From JASLDZ01 sp964244065 (GTDB lineage Bacteria > Pseudomonadota > Alphaproteobacteria > Caulobacterales > Caulobacteraceae): a stretch of 64,000 bases of DNA. The notes beneath the pieces are model-generated. The model was not told where the DNA came from, searched no databases, and saw only the letters and a list, made by a program, of their open reading frames with translations. Shown here one piece after another: positions 5,913 to 13,951 of this stretch. Location: positions 434,001-498,000 of the forward strand of contig CAXTHH010000001.1 in NCBI GenBank assembly GCA_964244065.1, read 5' to 3'. A program made the position numbers and the translations under genes. Within the stretch, counting starts at the first letter, position 1, and every line of letters begins with the position of its first letter.

Positions 5913-8722
5913 GCGCGCACTCCGTACAGGGCGACCGAACCGCCGGTGAAGTTCACAGACCCAGGGGATGTCGTCTCTATGTAGATGCCCTGAACGCCAC
6001 CGCTGTGAGACCCTGCCTGGCCGGCGGTCCCAGCTGCTCCGCCTCCTGAGCCCATACCTGCGGCCGTGCTCGCCTGTACCGCAACGGTGGACACGCTCAC
6101 GTCCAGGTGAGCGCCCTCAACTGAGACCACAACGTCGAGCATGGGAGCTCCGAGCGAAGAAAAGCCGGGGCATACGAACGGGGTGCCCTGCGAGTTGACC
6201 ATGCCGAACCGAACCTGCGGGTTGCTCGAGGCGGTGATGTTCTTTCCAATGTAGAGCAGGCGGCTGTAGGCGGCGGTGGCGAAGCTGAAGTAGAGTGACG
6301 CCACCGGGGAAGTTATGGCCTGGGTGCCGACAAGCTCGTACTTGCCACCCGACACTCGGGGATCGATCACGGGGTTGAAGTAGTCGGTCCCCTGCGACTG
6401 GCAGGCCAGCGTAGCCCCGGGGTGCACCGGGATGGGTCCCGTCGCGCCTAGGGCGGCCTGGCCCGCCGCCGCCTGCACGTAGCAGGTGCCTCCCGTGTAG
6501 TTGTAGAAGGTGAGGATCGAGCCGACTTCGACCGTCGCGGCCGAGGGCAGGGTTGCGATCGCTCCGGCGCCAGTGAAGTAGATGAGGCCGCCGGCCTCGC
6601 TCGCCGCAATAGCGCGGCTGCTGCTGACGATGCTTTGCGCATTGATCCGCTGACCGACGCTCTTGTGGAAAGCCGTCGTCCCGAGCCGCGTGTCATTCGC
6701 CGACCGAGGTGCGGTCGGAGCAGAGACCGGCACCGCGAAGGTGGCCGAAGTGCTGAGGAGCTCCAGGACCGTCGCGAAGGCGATCTGGAGGTACAGGCCC
6801 TTCGCCGGCGCGGCGTTGAGGCCGATGTTGTTGCCGCCGTCGTTGTAGAGGGCGCTGACGCCCGCGAGGTTGAAGCCGTTGCCGTTTCCGGCCGCCGCGC
6901 GCAGCTGGCCGTAGCTCTCCAGGTAGGGCGCCGCCAGGCCCCCCGTCATGACGTCGCCCGAGCGGTTCACCTTCCCGCCCACCGAGGCGAGGTCATGCAG
7001 GCTGACCACGAACCAGCCCGCTGCGGAGGAGCCGCCGTAGCAGGCGAGCAGGACGCCGGCTCCGGGCCGGAGCGTGAGCGGAGAGCCGTAGCCTTCGATG
7101 TAGGAGCCGACCGGTGCCGCGATGCTCCCGCTGGTGGCGCCGTTCATCTGCAGCAGGACGCACATGCCGCTGGGCACGGTCGCGGAGTCGGGGAGGATGA
7201 AGCTTGTAACGCCGCCCGACGTCGCGACGACCGCTTTGCCGACGTGATCGGCGGCGGTGAGGTTGACCGTCCCGGTCGCGCCGACGCCGACGAAGCCGTC
7301 CACCGACATGCCGAGAGACCGCAACCAGCGCGTGGTGGCGAGGCGGCCGCTCTTGTCGCCTCGGTTCGGCGGGTCGATGCCGAGGAGGTCGCCCGTCATG
7401 GTGTCGCCGCTGCGGTTCACCTTGCCGCCCACCGTCGCGGTCAGGGCGGCGAGCCCCGACTGGTCGGCCTGGATGGCGGCGACCAGCTCGCCCCAGGTGT
7501 CCAGCGCCGCCGGCGCCATGCCGATCAGGGCGGCGATCGCCTGCTGGATGGCCGCCATGGTGGCGATCTGGTTGGTGTTGGTCCCGACCGGCGGGGTCGG
7601 GGACTCGGGCGTGCCTGCGAGCACGGGGCTGACCCGGGGCGCCAGCAGCGCCGCGACTCCGGCCGTGTAGGCGTTCGCCGCGGCCTGCGCCGCGGCGGCG
7701 TCGCCCTTGCGGTCATAGCCGGCGGCCGGCTGGTAGATCAGCACGCGCCAGGCGCCGCCGCCGAGGTAGAGGGCGGCGAAGGCGTCGCCCGGGGCGGCCT
7801 GGATGTCGGCCGCGCCGGGCAGCTGCAGGCCCGCGCTGCTGGCCAGCAACGGCGCGCCGGTGAACCGGCCGATGAAGACGGGCGCGTTCAGGTCGGCGGA
7901 CGCGCCGAAGCTGGAGATCGCCGCCGAGCCGGTGATCTTGACCAGGTGCGAGGCGGCCGAGCCCAGGTCGCAGGTGGCGGCGCTGGCCTTGGTGGTCTCA
8001 GCCCCGAACCCCGCGCCGGTGAGGATCCAGCCGTCGGTGGTCGTCTTCAGCCAGCCCAGGCGCGTGTCGGCCGCCTCGGCGCGAGCGCCGGCGGGCGGGG
8101 TCACGTAGAGCCAGCCGTCCGCATCGTTGCGCCAGATCGCGACCTGGCCCGTCTTGCCCGCCCAGGCGCCCGTCGCCCCGACCGGGATCAGGTATTGGTC
8201 CTCGGCCAGCGGCGTGGCGGGCGGGGCCGTCGCGGTGGCGCTTCGCACGGCGAAGAACTGGCGGTGCTGGAGGACCCACTCGCGGGTGACCAGGGCGCTG
8301 TCGTCCACCTCCACGGTGATCTGCGCGCCGGGGGCGATCTTGAGGCGCGCGCGCAGCACGAGGCTGGTCAGCACGCCGTCCGCGGCCCAGGACTTCGAAA
8401 TGTTCGCCGCACCGATGGCGGCCAGAGCGCCGCCCGCCGTGTAGAGCGCCACCTCGCGCACGGTGAACCCGCCGACGCCCGTGCCCAGGGTGGCCTGCAC
8501 GATCACCTGGTCGGCGTGCGCCGGGTCGGGGATGACGCTGTCCACCGCAACGCGCACGACCTCGTGCACGAGCGCCGTCTCTGCGCCGGTGGGCTGGTAG
8601 GGCAGGCCGGCCGCGTCACCCCACGCCACGTGGGACAGGGCGACGGGCGCGCCCGCGATCGACGAAGCGATCGCCGCCGCGCCGGCGGGCGTGACGATCA
8701 GGCCGGGGGTGATGACGCTCAT
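5909..8722 (-). CDS. H: Tail fibre protein gpH
   Basis: 937 residues from the ATG at 8722, which overlaps the I stop as ATGA. The N-terminal 150 residues (MSVITPGLIVTPAGAAAIASS, VREVALYTAGGALAAIGAA, KIAPGAQITVEVDDSALVTREWV) match the P2-type fibre attachment domain (DUF3751/Phage_fiber). The shaft contains two KVNRSGD-x-MTG repeats near residues 555 and 700, and a TAPRSANDTRLGTTAF segment near 790. The C-terminal 250 residues are Gly/Ser/Ala-rich and lack a visible intramolecular chaperone motif; this part should decide host range. Confidence 0.9.
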   Translation of the reverse strand: MSVITPGLIVTPAGAAAIASSIAGAPVALSHVAWGDAAGLPYQPTGAETALVHEVVRVAVDSVIPDPAHADQVIVQATLGTGVGGFTVREVALYTAGGALAAIGAANISKSWAADGVLTSLVLRARLKIAPGAQITVEVDDSALVTREWVLQHRQFFAVRSATATAPPATPLAEDQYLIPVGATGAWAGKTGQVAIWRNDADGWLYVTPPAGARAEAADTRLGWLKTTTDGWILTGAGFGAETTKASAATCDLGSAASHLVKITGSAAISSFGASADLNAPVFIGRFTGAPLLASSAGLQLPGAADIQAAPGDAFAALYLGGGAWRVLIYQPAAGYDRKGDAAAAQAAANAYTAGVAALLAPRVSPVLAGTPESPTPPVGTNTNQIATMAAIQQAIAALIGMAPAALDTWGELVAAIQADQSGLAALTATVGGKVNRSGDTMTGDLLGIDPPNRGDKSGRLATTRWLRSLGMSVDGFVGVGATGTVNLTAADHVGKAVVATSGGVTSFILPDSATVPSGMCVLLQMNGATSGSIAAPVGSYIEGYGSPLTLRPGAGVLLACYGGSSAAGWFVVSLHDLASVGGKVNRSGDVMTGGLAAPYLESYGQLRAAAGNGNGFNLAGVSALYNDGGNNIGLNAAPAKGLYLQIAFATVLELLSTSATFAVPVSAPTAPRSANDTRLGTTAFHKSVGQRINAQSIVSSSRAIAASEAGGLIYFTGAGAIATLPSAATVEVGSILTFYNYTGGTCYVQAAAGQAALGATGPIPVHPGATLACQSQGTDYFNPVIDPRVSGGKYELVGTQAITSPVASLYFSFATAAYSRLLYIGKNITASSNPQVRFGMVNSQGTPFVCPGFSSLGAPMLDVVVSVEGAHLDVSVSTVAVQASTAAGMGSGGGAAGTAGQAGSHSGGVQGIYIETTSPGSVNFTGGSVALYGVRA

Positions 8723-9267
8723 GCGCCTCTCGCGGGAAGGTCGACGGTCAGCACGCCGAGAGCCGCGCCGCCGGCGTAGGCCGTGGCGAGGGGGGCGGCG
8801 CTGAGGGTCAGGGACGTGAGCCAGGAGCGGAGGTTCTTGGCCGCCAGGATCTGGGCCTGGATCAGCCGGAGCTCGGGCAGGGTGCAGCCGTCGTCGACGC
8901 CGACCTCCACGCGGAAGGTGTAGGGATCGGCGGGCGCGGGCGTCTCCTCCCACCACTCCACGACGCGGGTCGGGTGACCGACGGCGGCCAGGGCGCGCTC
9001 CAGGGCGCCGCGGGTGCCCTTGCGGCGGTGAACGCCGAGGCTGGCGGCCACCACGTCGCGCTTCTTGGGCTCGGGCCACGCCGGGTCCCACACGTCCACC
9101 GAGAAGGCCCAGGCCAGCCAGGGCAGGACGGCCAGCGGGCAGGTCGCGGCGTTCCAGAGCCCGGCGTTGGCGGCCGCGATCAGCGCCTGTCGCAGGATCT
9201 CCACCTGCTCCAGCGCGCGCTGCAGGGGCGTGGCGTTCGGCGGCAGGAGGGTCGCGGCGTCAGACAC
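8719..9267 (-). CDS. I: Baseplate protein gpI
   Basis: 182 residues starting MSDAATLLPPNATPLQRALEQ. The segments LPWLAWAFSVDVWDPAWPEPKKRDVV and HRRKGTRGALERALAAVGHPTRVVEWWEE are the hallmark of the P2 gpI (phage tail protein I) family. It forms part of the baseplate and connects to the tail fibre. It overlaps J by 8 bases upstream and H by 4 bases downstream, so J-I-H is one translationally coupled unit. Confidence 0.93.
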   Translation of the reverse strand: MSDAATLLPPNATPLQRALEQVEILRQALIAAANAGLWNAATCPLAVLPWLAWAFSVDVWDPAWPEPKKRDVVAASLGVHRRKGTRGALERALAAVGHPTRVVEWWEETPAPADPYTFRVEVGVDDGCTLPELRLIQAQILAAKNLRSWLTSLTLSAAPLATAYAGGAALGVLTVDLPARGA

Positions 9268-10150
9268 CGGCGCCGCCCACCACCAGGGTCAGGGTCACCG
9301 ACCCGAGCACCGGGGCCACGCCGACCACCGCCGGAATGTCGCCCGCGCCGGGAGGGCGATCGATGTTCTCGACCCCCGGCGCAGCGAGCGCGCCGGCCAC
9401 CAGCCGCTCCGCCACGCCGCGGCCGATGCGCCGGCGCGACGCGGCGTAGGCTCGGACCGCCGCCTCGGCCGCCAGGGCGACCGCCTCGGAGTCGAGCCCG
9501 CCCGCGATGTGGAGGGTGGCGGTGATGTCGTAGGCGGCGATCGTCGCGGCGACGACGACGACGTGGTCGGTGAGCGGCCGCACGTCGGCCGCCGAGCAGG
9601 CCGCCTGAACGGCGGCGAGGGTGGGTGCGTCGGGCGCGCCGGTCGGCGCGGTGGACAGGACGTAGATCAGCACCTGGCCCGGCGCGGGGCTGATCACCTG
9701 GACGTCGGCCACGAGGGGCGACGCGGAGCGGGCGTGGAACTTGTAGGCGCCCTCCGGGCCGGCGACGGACCAGCCGTCGGGCGCGCTGGCGATGCGCGCG
9801 CGGTAGGTCTCGTCCTCCTCGCCGTCGAGGCGCTGGACCTCGAGATTGGCGCCCAGGTTGTCGAGGTCCCGCCCGCGCGCGGTGGCCAGCATGTTGCCGC
9901 GCGCGGCGTCGTTCACGCGGGCGCGCTGGATCAGCTCGCGGTAGGCGGCCTGCTCGATGTCCTTGGTCAGCAGCTCGGCCGGGCTGGCCAGGGCCAGGGC
10001 GACGGAGGCGGACAGGGCCGCGTCGCCCAGGGCGTCGACGCGCGACTGGAGGTCGGACTTCCGCGCCGCCACGATGGCGTCGAAGCTCAGGTCCTCGATC
10101 ACCGCCGGCGGGGGCAGCTTCGAGAGGTCGATGGCGGTGTCGGAGCCCAT
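9260..10150 (-). CDS. J: Baseplate J-like protein gpJ
   Basis: 296 residues starting MGSDTAIDLSKLPPPAVIEDLSFDAI, close to the 302 residues of P2 J. The blocks RGRDLDNLGANLEVQRLDGEEDETYRARI and GPEGAYKFHARSASPLVADVQVISPAPGQVLIYVL are typical of the Baseplate_J family. It is a wedge component of the baseplate. No Shine-Dalgarno sequence is visible ahead of the ATG. Together with the dyad centred 59 bp upstream, this suggests initiation on a nearly leaderless mRNA. J heads the J-I-H group. Confidence 0.93.
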   Translation of the reverse strand: MGSDTAIDLSKLPPPAVIEDLSFDAIVAARKSDLQSRVDALGDAALSASVALALASPAELLTKDIEQAAYRELIQRARVNDAARGNMLATARGRDLDNLGANLEVQRLDGEEDETYRARIASAPDGWSVAGPEGAYKFHARSASPLVADVQVISPAPGQVLIYVLSTAPTGAPDAPTLAAVQAACSAADVRPLTDHVVVVAATIAAYDITATLHIAGGLDSEAVALAAEAAVRAYAASRRRIGRGVAERLVAGALAAPGVENIDRPPGAGDIPAVVGVAPVLGSVTLTLVVGGAGV

Positions 10151-10195
10151 GAGCCCGGCATGTCGCCGGGCGGGTCGCTAGGCCGGAACGCGGGG

Positions 10196-10222
10196 CTGTT
10201 GTTCGGCGCGGTCGAACAACAG
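10196..10222 (-). promoter_or_regulatory. 27-bp inverted repeat upstream of J (putative late activator site)
   Basis: Arms CTGTTGTTCGGC and GTCGAACAACAG around GCG, with one mismatch (G11/T17). It lies between the S stop (10234) and the J start (10150). The minus strand continues with 6 bases, GTTCCGG, 15 bases, GGCGACATG, identical in spacing to the V copy. The dyad centre is 59 bp from the J ATG. There is no T-tract on either side. Confidence 0.8.
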
Positions 10223-10233
10223 GGGTGCGCGGA

Positions 10234-10740
10234 TCACGGCCGCAGGTGTTCCAGCACCGCGCCGGCCAGGGCCTCGCGTTCCGCATCCGTGAAGCCGAGC
10301 AGCTGGCGGGCGGGGTAGGCGTAGACGGGGCGATCCCGGCCGCGGTTCACCTGGTCGACCAGGCCTTCCTGGTGGACGCGGGCGATGCGGGTCGCGCGGC
10401 GGTCGCCGAAGCCCACGGCCGCCTCGTCCGGGGTGGCGGAGCCGCGAAGGAAGGCGGCCGCTTTCAGGCGGACGAACATGGCCCGCTTGGCCGCCCTCCG
10501 CTTGATGCGCCCGGCCTTCCTGCGCGCGCGCCCGCCGCGCCCTGGCTCGGGCTTCGGCTCCTGCGCCTTGCGGGGGGCGAAGTCGGAGCCGTCCGGGTTC
10601 TGCTGGTCGCCGATGCGCGCCGCCTGGGTCCGCCGGAGCTGGCCGGCCAGCTTGCGTGCGAGCTTGCGGCGCTCCGGCGCGGCGACGCGCTCGGCCAGCG
10701 CCTCGGCCGCCAGTCGCAGCGGGGCGAAGTCGTCGGTCAC
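10234..10740 (-). CDS. S: Tail completion protein gpS
   Basis: 168 residues from a GTG at 10740 that overlaps the R stop as GTGA. The opening VTDDFAPLRLAAEALAERV and the segments RKLARKLAGQLRRTQAARIGDQQNPDGSDFAPRK and YAYPARQLLGFTDAEREAL match the phage virion morphogenesis / tail completion gpS family. It acts with R to finish the head-proximal end of the tail. A longer upstream frame overlapping R is a shadow. It is the last gene of the O-to-S group. Confidence 0.9.
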   Translation of the reverse strand: MTDDFAPLRLAAEALAERVAAPERRKLARKLAGQLRRTQAARIGDQQNPDGSDFAPRKAQEPKPEPGRGGRARRKAGRIKRRAAKRAMFVRLKAAAFLRGSATPDEAAVGFGDRRATRIARVHQEGLVDQVNRGRDRPVYAYPARQLLGFTDAEREALAGAVLEHLRP

Positions 10741-11240
10741 GCGCCCTCGATCTCGTCGGGCAGGAGGATCTGGCCGGACAGGTAGAGCGCGGCCAGAGGG
10801 GGCGGCGGGTCGGCGCCCTCGAACGGGCCCTGCGGGTCGCCGGGCTCGTCCAGGTGCACGATGTCGAACTTGCCGTCCTCGCGCAGGCGCGTGGTCACCG
10901 CCTCGGTCAGCGCGAGGTCGATGGACAGATCCACCTTGTCCTGGCCGAGGTTGTCCACCTCGAACGCCAACGACGGACCGTCGCTCCGCCCGTTCAGAAG
11001 CTCCGGCTGGTGCGTGCGCAACCAGACGGCCAGGAGCACGAACAGCGCGTCCTCGTCGCCGGCGAAGTCCTGCAGCACGACGTTCAGGCTGTAGCGATAC
11101 TCGAACCCGACGGGCGCGGCGGGGTTGGTGGTGGCCACCACGCGACCCTGGTCCACGAACAGCTGCAGGCGCTCGGCCTCGCCGCCCAGATCGGGGAGGC
11201 CCTTCAGCAGCCAGGCGCGCAGCGCCTTCGGCTTCTTCAC
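10737..11240 (-). CDS. R: Tail completion protein gpR
   Basis: 167 residues starting MKKPKALRAWLLKGLPDLG. The conserved pattern is LRxxL, then FEYRYSLNVVLQDFAGDEDALFVLLAVWLRTHQPELL, as in P2 gpR (P2_Phage_GpR). It is needed for tail completion. The ATG overlaps the end of the Rz1-like gene by 4 bases, and its TGA overlaps the S start. Confidence 0.9.
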   Translation of the reverse strand: MKKPKALRAWLLKGLPDLGGEAERLQLFVDQGRVVATTNPAAPVGFEYRYSLNVVLQDFAGDEDALFVLLAVWLRTHQPELLNGRSDGPSLAFEVDNLGQDKVDLSIDLALTEAVTTRLREDGKFDIVHLDEPGDPQGPFEGADPPPPLAALYLSGQILLPDEIEGA

Positions 11241-11563
11241 GGCCGCCGCACCTTCTTGCCGACGGCTTCGTCCAGGGCGGCCGCGGCCGCATCAAGCAGG
11301 CTGACCGCCGCGTCCTTGCGCCCCTCGCAGACGGCCACCGCCTCTTCCTGCCGCACGCTGAACAGCGCCAGCGCGCCAAGGGTCGGAGCGTCAGGGCGCG
11401 CGGGGCGGGGGCACGGCTCGCGGAGCTCCGCCGGCACGGACGGGCGGGGTTGCTCGGGCACGGGTGGGCCGGGGGTCGCGCATGCCGTCGACAGCAGCAG
11501 CCCACTCGCGCAGGACATCAGCGTCCAGGCGGTCCTGGGCGTGGGGAAGGGGAAGGATCGCAT
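11237..11563 (-). CDS. Rz1-like outer-membrane spanin lipoprotein
   Basis: 108 residues with a signal-like start (hydrophobic SCASGLLLST then AC at about residue 28, a lipobox-like site that lacks an aliphatic residue at -3). This is followed by a proline-rich mature part (PGPPVPEQPRPSVPAEL). That architecture is typical of Rz1/LysC o-spanins. It starts inside the Rz-like gene in another frame and extends beyond it by about 150 bases, a partly embedded arrangement like P2 lysB/lysC. With the i-spanin it should fuse inner and outer membranes at lysis. Confidence 0.75.
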   Translation of the reverse strand: MRSFPFPTPRTAWTLMSCASGLLLSTACATPGPPVPEQPRPSVPAELREPCPRPARPDAPTLGALALFSVRQEEAVAVCEGRKDAAVSLLDAAAAALDEAVGKKVRRP

Positions 11564-11837
11564 CGGCGGCGGCTCCGGTCTGGGCGGCGGCTTGGGCCTG
11601 GGTGGTGCGGGCGGTCTCCACGGCGGCGGTGGATGCAGCGTCGAGGTGGACCTGGGCGATGGCGGCGCGGGTGGCGCCCTGGGCCGCGGCGGCGCGCGCC
11701 TCGGCCTTCTCGACTTTCGAGCCCCAGACCCGGGAGGCGAGCCAGGCGCCCGCGACGACCAGGCTGAGGGCGAGCAGGCCGGCGCCGAACGCGCGGCGAT
11801 GGGCGAGGATGAAGCGGAGAGCCAGGGCGGCTGTCAT
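11391..11837 (-). CDS. Rz-like inner-membrane spanin (LysB position)
   Basis: 148 residues starting MTAALALRFILAHRRAFGAG at 11837. The ATG overlaps the lysozyme stop (ATGA). One N-terminal transmembrane helix (GLLALSLVVAGAWLASRVW) is followed by an Ala/Glu/Arg-rich helical periplasmic domain (KVEKAEARAAAAQGATRAAIAQV), the pattern of Rz i-spanins. The C-terminal third, where it overlaps the Rz1-like frame, is Arg/Pro-rich. The longer upstream frame is a shadow of the lysozyme gene. Confidence 0.75.
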   Translation of the reverse strand: MTAALALRFILAHRRAFGAGLLALSLVVAGAWLASRVWGSKVEKAEARAAAAQGATRAAIAQVHLDAASTAAVETARTTQAQAAAQTGAAADAILPLPHAQDRLDADVLREWAAAVDGMRDPRPTRARATPPVRAGGAPRAVPPPRAP

Positions 11838-12415
11838 GCGGCGCGCGCCTGCTCGAAGGTCTCGCCCGTGCGCATCATGCGCGAGAGCGTGGCGGCGCGC
11901 CGCCCGACCTGGCTGGCCCACTTGGAGCGCAGCATCTGCTGGGCGGCCTCGGCGAACCGGCCAGCCTCCACCAGGCTCAGCGTCGTGTGAAAGCCGAGCA
12001 GGCCATCCAGGCCCAGGTTGAAGGCCATGTCGGTGAGCACGGCGCGGCGTGACGCATCGAGCCCGCGCCACCACGGCAGCCGAGCGTCGAGGCCGGCCTC
12101 CACCTCGCGCACGTCGTTGGCGCACAGGAGCTTGGCCTCGGCTTCCCGCAGCCCCACGTCGTCGAGGTTGCGGCCGATCCCGACGGTCAGCTTGCCGACG
12201 GTGTCGCGATAGGGCTTCAGCCTCAGGCCCTCGTGGGCGCGCAGCTGAGCGAACAGCGCTGGATCCATGTCGGGCGCGCCCCCGCCCAGCGCCGCCTCCA
12301 GGGCTGCGGCGCTGCCGCCCCCCCAGCGGCCGTCGATCTCGCCGGCGTAGAGGCCGGCGTCCTTCAGGCGGGTCTGCACCGCACGGACGGCGGCGTCGTC
12401 TGTCAGTACGGTCAC
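11834..12415 (-). CDS. Phage endolysin: PG-binding N-terminal domain plus GH24 lysozyme
   Basis: 193 residues from a GTG at 12415 that overlaps the upstream stop (GTGA). The first 45 residues (VRAVQTRLKDAGLYAGEIDGRWG then AAALEAAL) resemble a peptidoglycan-binding type 1 domain. The rest is GH24: Glu62 (AHEGLR), Asp71 (KPYRD) and Thr77 (KLTVGIG) have the same spacing as T4 lysozyme Glu11-Asp20-Thr26. It cleaves the glycan backbone at lysis. No signal peptide or SAR helix is seen, so export should need a holin. Confidence 0.92.
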   Translation of the reverse strand: MTVLTDDAAVRAVQTRLKDAGLYAGEIDGRWGGGSAAALEAALGGGAPDMDPALFAQLRAHEGLRLKPYRDTVGKLTVGIGRNLDDVGLREAEAKLLCANDVREVEAGLDARLPWWRGLDASRRAVLTDMAFNLGLDGLLGFHTTLSLVEAGRFAEAAQQMLRSKWASQVGRRAATLSRMMRTGETFEQARAA

Positions 12416-12780
12416 GGGGCCTCCTCGCCGCCGCTCTCGCGGCCGAGCTCCACCTTCCAGCCCCCTGCCGCCCGCTCGGCGCGGACGCGCATCCCGACCA
12501 GTGCGAGCATGCCCGCGGCGGCCAGGAACGCGGTCACATCCACCGCCCGCCGCATGAAGCGCAGCAGATCGGGCTGCCGGTCGGGCGTCCAGGGACGGTC
12601 CATGACCAGGTGCACGAAGTGGACGAGCACCCAGGTCAGCGCGATCGGCGCGATGATCTTGGCCCACAGGCGTGCGGCCGGCGCGGCGACCAGCACCGCT
12701 TGCCAGATCGCGGCCGCTACCCCGGCGAGGGTGGCGGCCGTGCGCACGAACCAGCCGCGGCGGGGCTGCCAGGCGATCAC
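12412..12780 (-). CDS. Holin-like small membrane protein
   Basis: 122 residues from a GTG at 12780. Three hydrophobic segments are visible: about residues 15-34 (AATLAGVAAAIWQAVLVAA), 40-58 (IIAPIALTWVLVHFVHLVM) and 80-97 (VTAFLAAAGMLALVGMRV). Size, topology and a place just before the endolysin fit a class I holin. I do not recognise a named family. It overlaps both neighbours by 4 bases (GTGA), so the lysis genes form a tightly coupled cassette. Confidence 0.65.
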   Translation of the reverse strand: MIAWQPRRGWFVRTAATLAGVAAAIWQAVLVAAPAARLWAKIIAPIALTWVLVHFVHLVMDRPWTPDRQPDLLRFMRRAVDVTAFLAAAGMLALVGMRVRAERAAGGWKVELGRESGGEEAP

Positions 12781-13100
12781 GGCTCGTCCCCCTCTACGAT
12801 CGCCGACATGCGGCCCTGGCCGCGCGCCTCCAGACGTTCGATGCGGCGGGCCATGGTGTTCTCGCGGCGGTCCATGCGCTGGGTGCGCTCGTCCAGGCGC
12901 GCCAGGACGGCCGAGAGCGAGTCCGGGCCGGCGCTGGGGCCGAGCACACGCTCGGCCGCGGAGACGCGCGAGGTGAGCCCGGACGCCCACCACACGGCCA
13001 CCGCCATGTGCATGGCGACGGTCACGGACAGCCCGACCAGTGGGACGGTGATCCTCATGCTGAGGGCGCGGGAGCCGTCGGAGACGTCGATGGCGGTCAC
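12777..13100 (-). CDS. Small membrane/coiled-coil protein of the lysis cassette
   Basis: 107 residues starting MTAIDVSDGSRALSMRITVP. There is one transmembrane helix (about 17-38, VPLVGLSVTVAMHMAVAVWWAS) and then a charged helical region (VLARLDERTQRMDRRENTMARRIERLEAR) that looks like a coiled coil. This topology is found in phage proteins next to holins, sometimes called antiholin-like, but the function is not established. It follows X by 4 bases and overlaps the holin-like gene. Confidence 0.6.
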   Translation of the reverse strand: MTAIDVSDGSRALSMRITVPLVGLSVTVAMHMAVAVWWASGLTSRVSAAERVLGPSAGPDSLSAVLARLDERTQRMDRRENTMARRIERLEARGQGRMSAIVEGDEP

Positions 13101-13104
13101 AGGC

Positions 13105-13323
13105 TCAGTCCCACAGGTTTACGGTCGGCGCCGACACGGGCGCCTGGGCGGACGCGGGCAGCAGCAGGCGCGCGGCGGCGTCCGCGCCGATCGCGCCGGC
13201 GGCGGCGCCAGCGTTGGCGCCAAGCACCGCCTCGACCGCGCCGGGGCCGCGGCCGGTCTCGCGCCAGACGGCGAGATCCAGGGGCTCGCCCTGGCGCTGG
13301 GTGATGCGGCGCGCGGCGACCAT
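13105..13323 (-). CDS. X: Tail protein X
   Basis: 72 residues starting MVAARRITQRQGEPLDLAVWRETGR, close to the 67 residues of P2 gpX. The short beta-type opening and the pattern QGEPLDLAVWRETGRGPGAVEAVLGAN match the tail protein X (LysM-like) family. The ATG (13323-13321) overlaps the L stop as TGATG. It is required for tail formation. The C-terminal 25 residues are Ala/Pro-rich. Confidence 0.88.
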   Translation of the reverse strand: MVAARRITQRQGEPLDLAVWRETGRGPGAVEAVLGANAGAAAGAIGADAAARLLLPASAQAPVSAPTVNLWD

Positions 13324-13820
13324 CAGACCAGCTCGACCGTGCAGCGCCCGACGGCCTTCAAGTCGCGGATGGCCCAGCGCGCGTCCCGGCGGTGGGAGTC
13401 GGCGGTGGTCAGCAGATCGTCCGCGCGATCGTGGCCGGCCGGGGCGGTGGCGGTGTCGCGGAGCGTCTCCTTGAGCTCGGCGGCCGTGAGCGCGGCGACC
13501 GCGCGCCGATAGAGGAGGGTGCGACCATCCTCGCCGGCGACGTCCAGGGAGGGGTGTACGGCGGCGAGATCGGCGGCGCCCGCCAGCTCGCGCAGCGCCC
13601 GCCAACCGGCCAGCTCGTGGCGGACCTGGAGGATGGCGGCCAGCGCCGCATCGCGCAGGCGCGCCGGCGAGACGTTGCTGTCGATCCGCACGGCGGCGCG
13701 CAGGACCGCCAGGTCCACCGAGGGCCACCAGCCATCACCGGGGAGCACCTGGTCGGTCGCTGGCAGCGCGGGCGGGACGGCCGGCGGCGGGTTTGCAGGG
13801 ATGGCGACGAAGCCGGTCAT
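13323..13820 (-). CDS. L: Head completion protein gpL
   Basis: 165 residues from the ATG at 13820 (MTGFVAIPANPPP), the likeliest start; an in-frame ATG at 13853 would add 11 residues. The segments DGWWPSVDLAVLRAAVRIDSNVSPARLRDA, TLLYRRAVAALTAAELKETLRD and ADSHRRDARWAIRDLKAVGRCTVELV match P2 gpL. The protein closes the packaged head before tail joining. It lies between the M stop (13952) and X. Confidence 0.9.
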   Translation of the reverse strand: MTGFVAIPANPPPAVPPALPATDQVLPGDGWWPSVDLAVLRAAVRIDSNVSPARLRDAALAAILQVRHELAGWRALRELAGAADLAAVHPSLDVAGEDGRTLLYRRAVAALTAAELKETLRDTATAPAGHDRADDLLTTADSHRRDARWAIRDLKAVGRCTVELV

Positions 13821-13951
13821 GGTCTGGGCTCGGGTGCTCGGGCTCTCGCGCATCCCCCGCCCCCGGGTTCGGCGGTGGGGACGGGTCGGAGATCACGGCC
13901 CGAAGGCGTGGCCCGCTCCGTCCGCCGCCGAGACGCCGGGGGCGACAGGGT

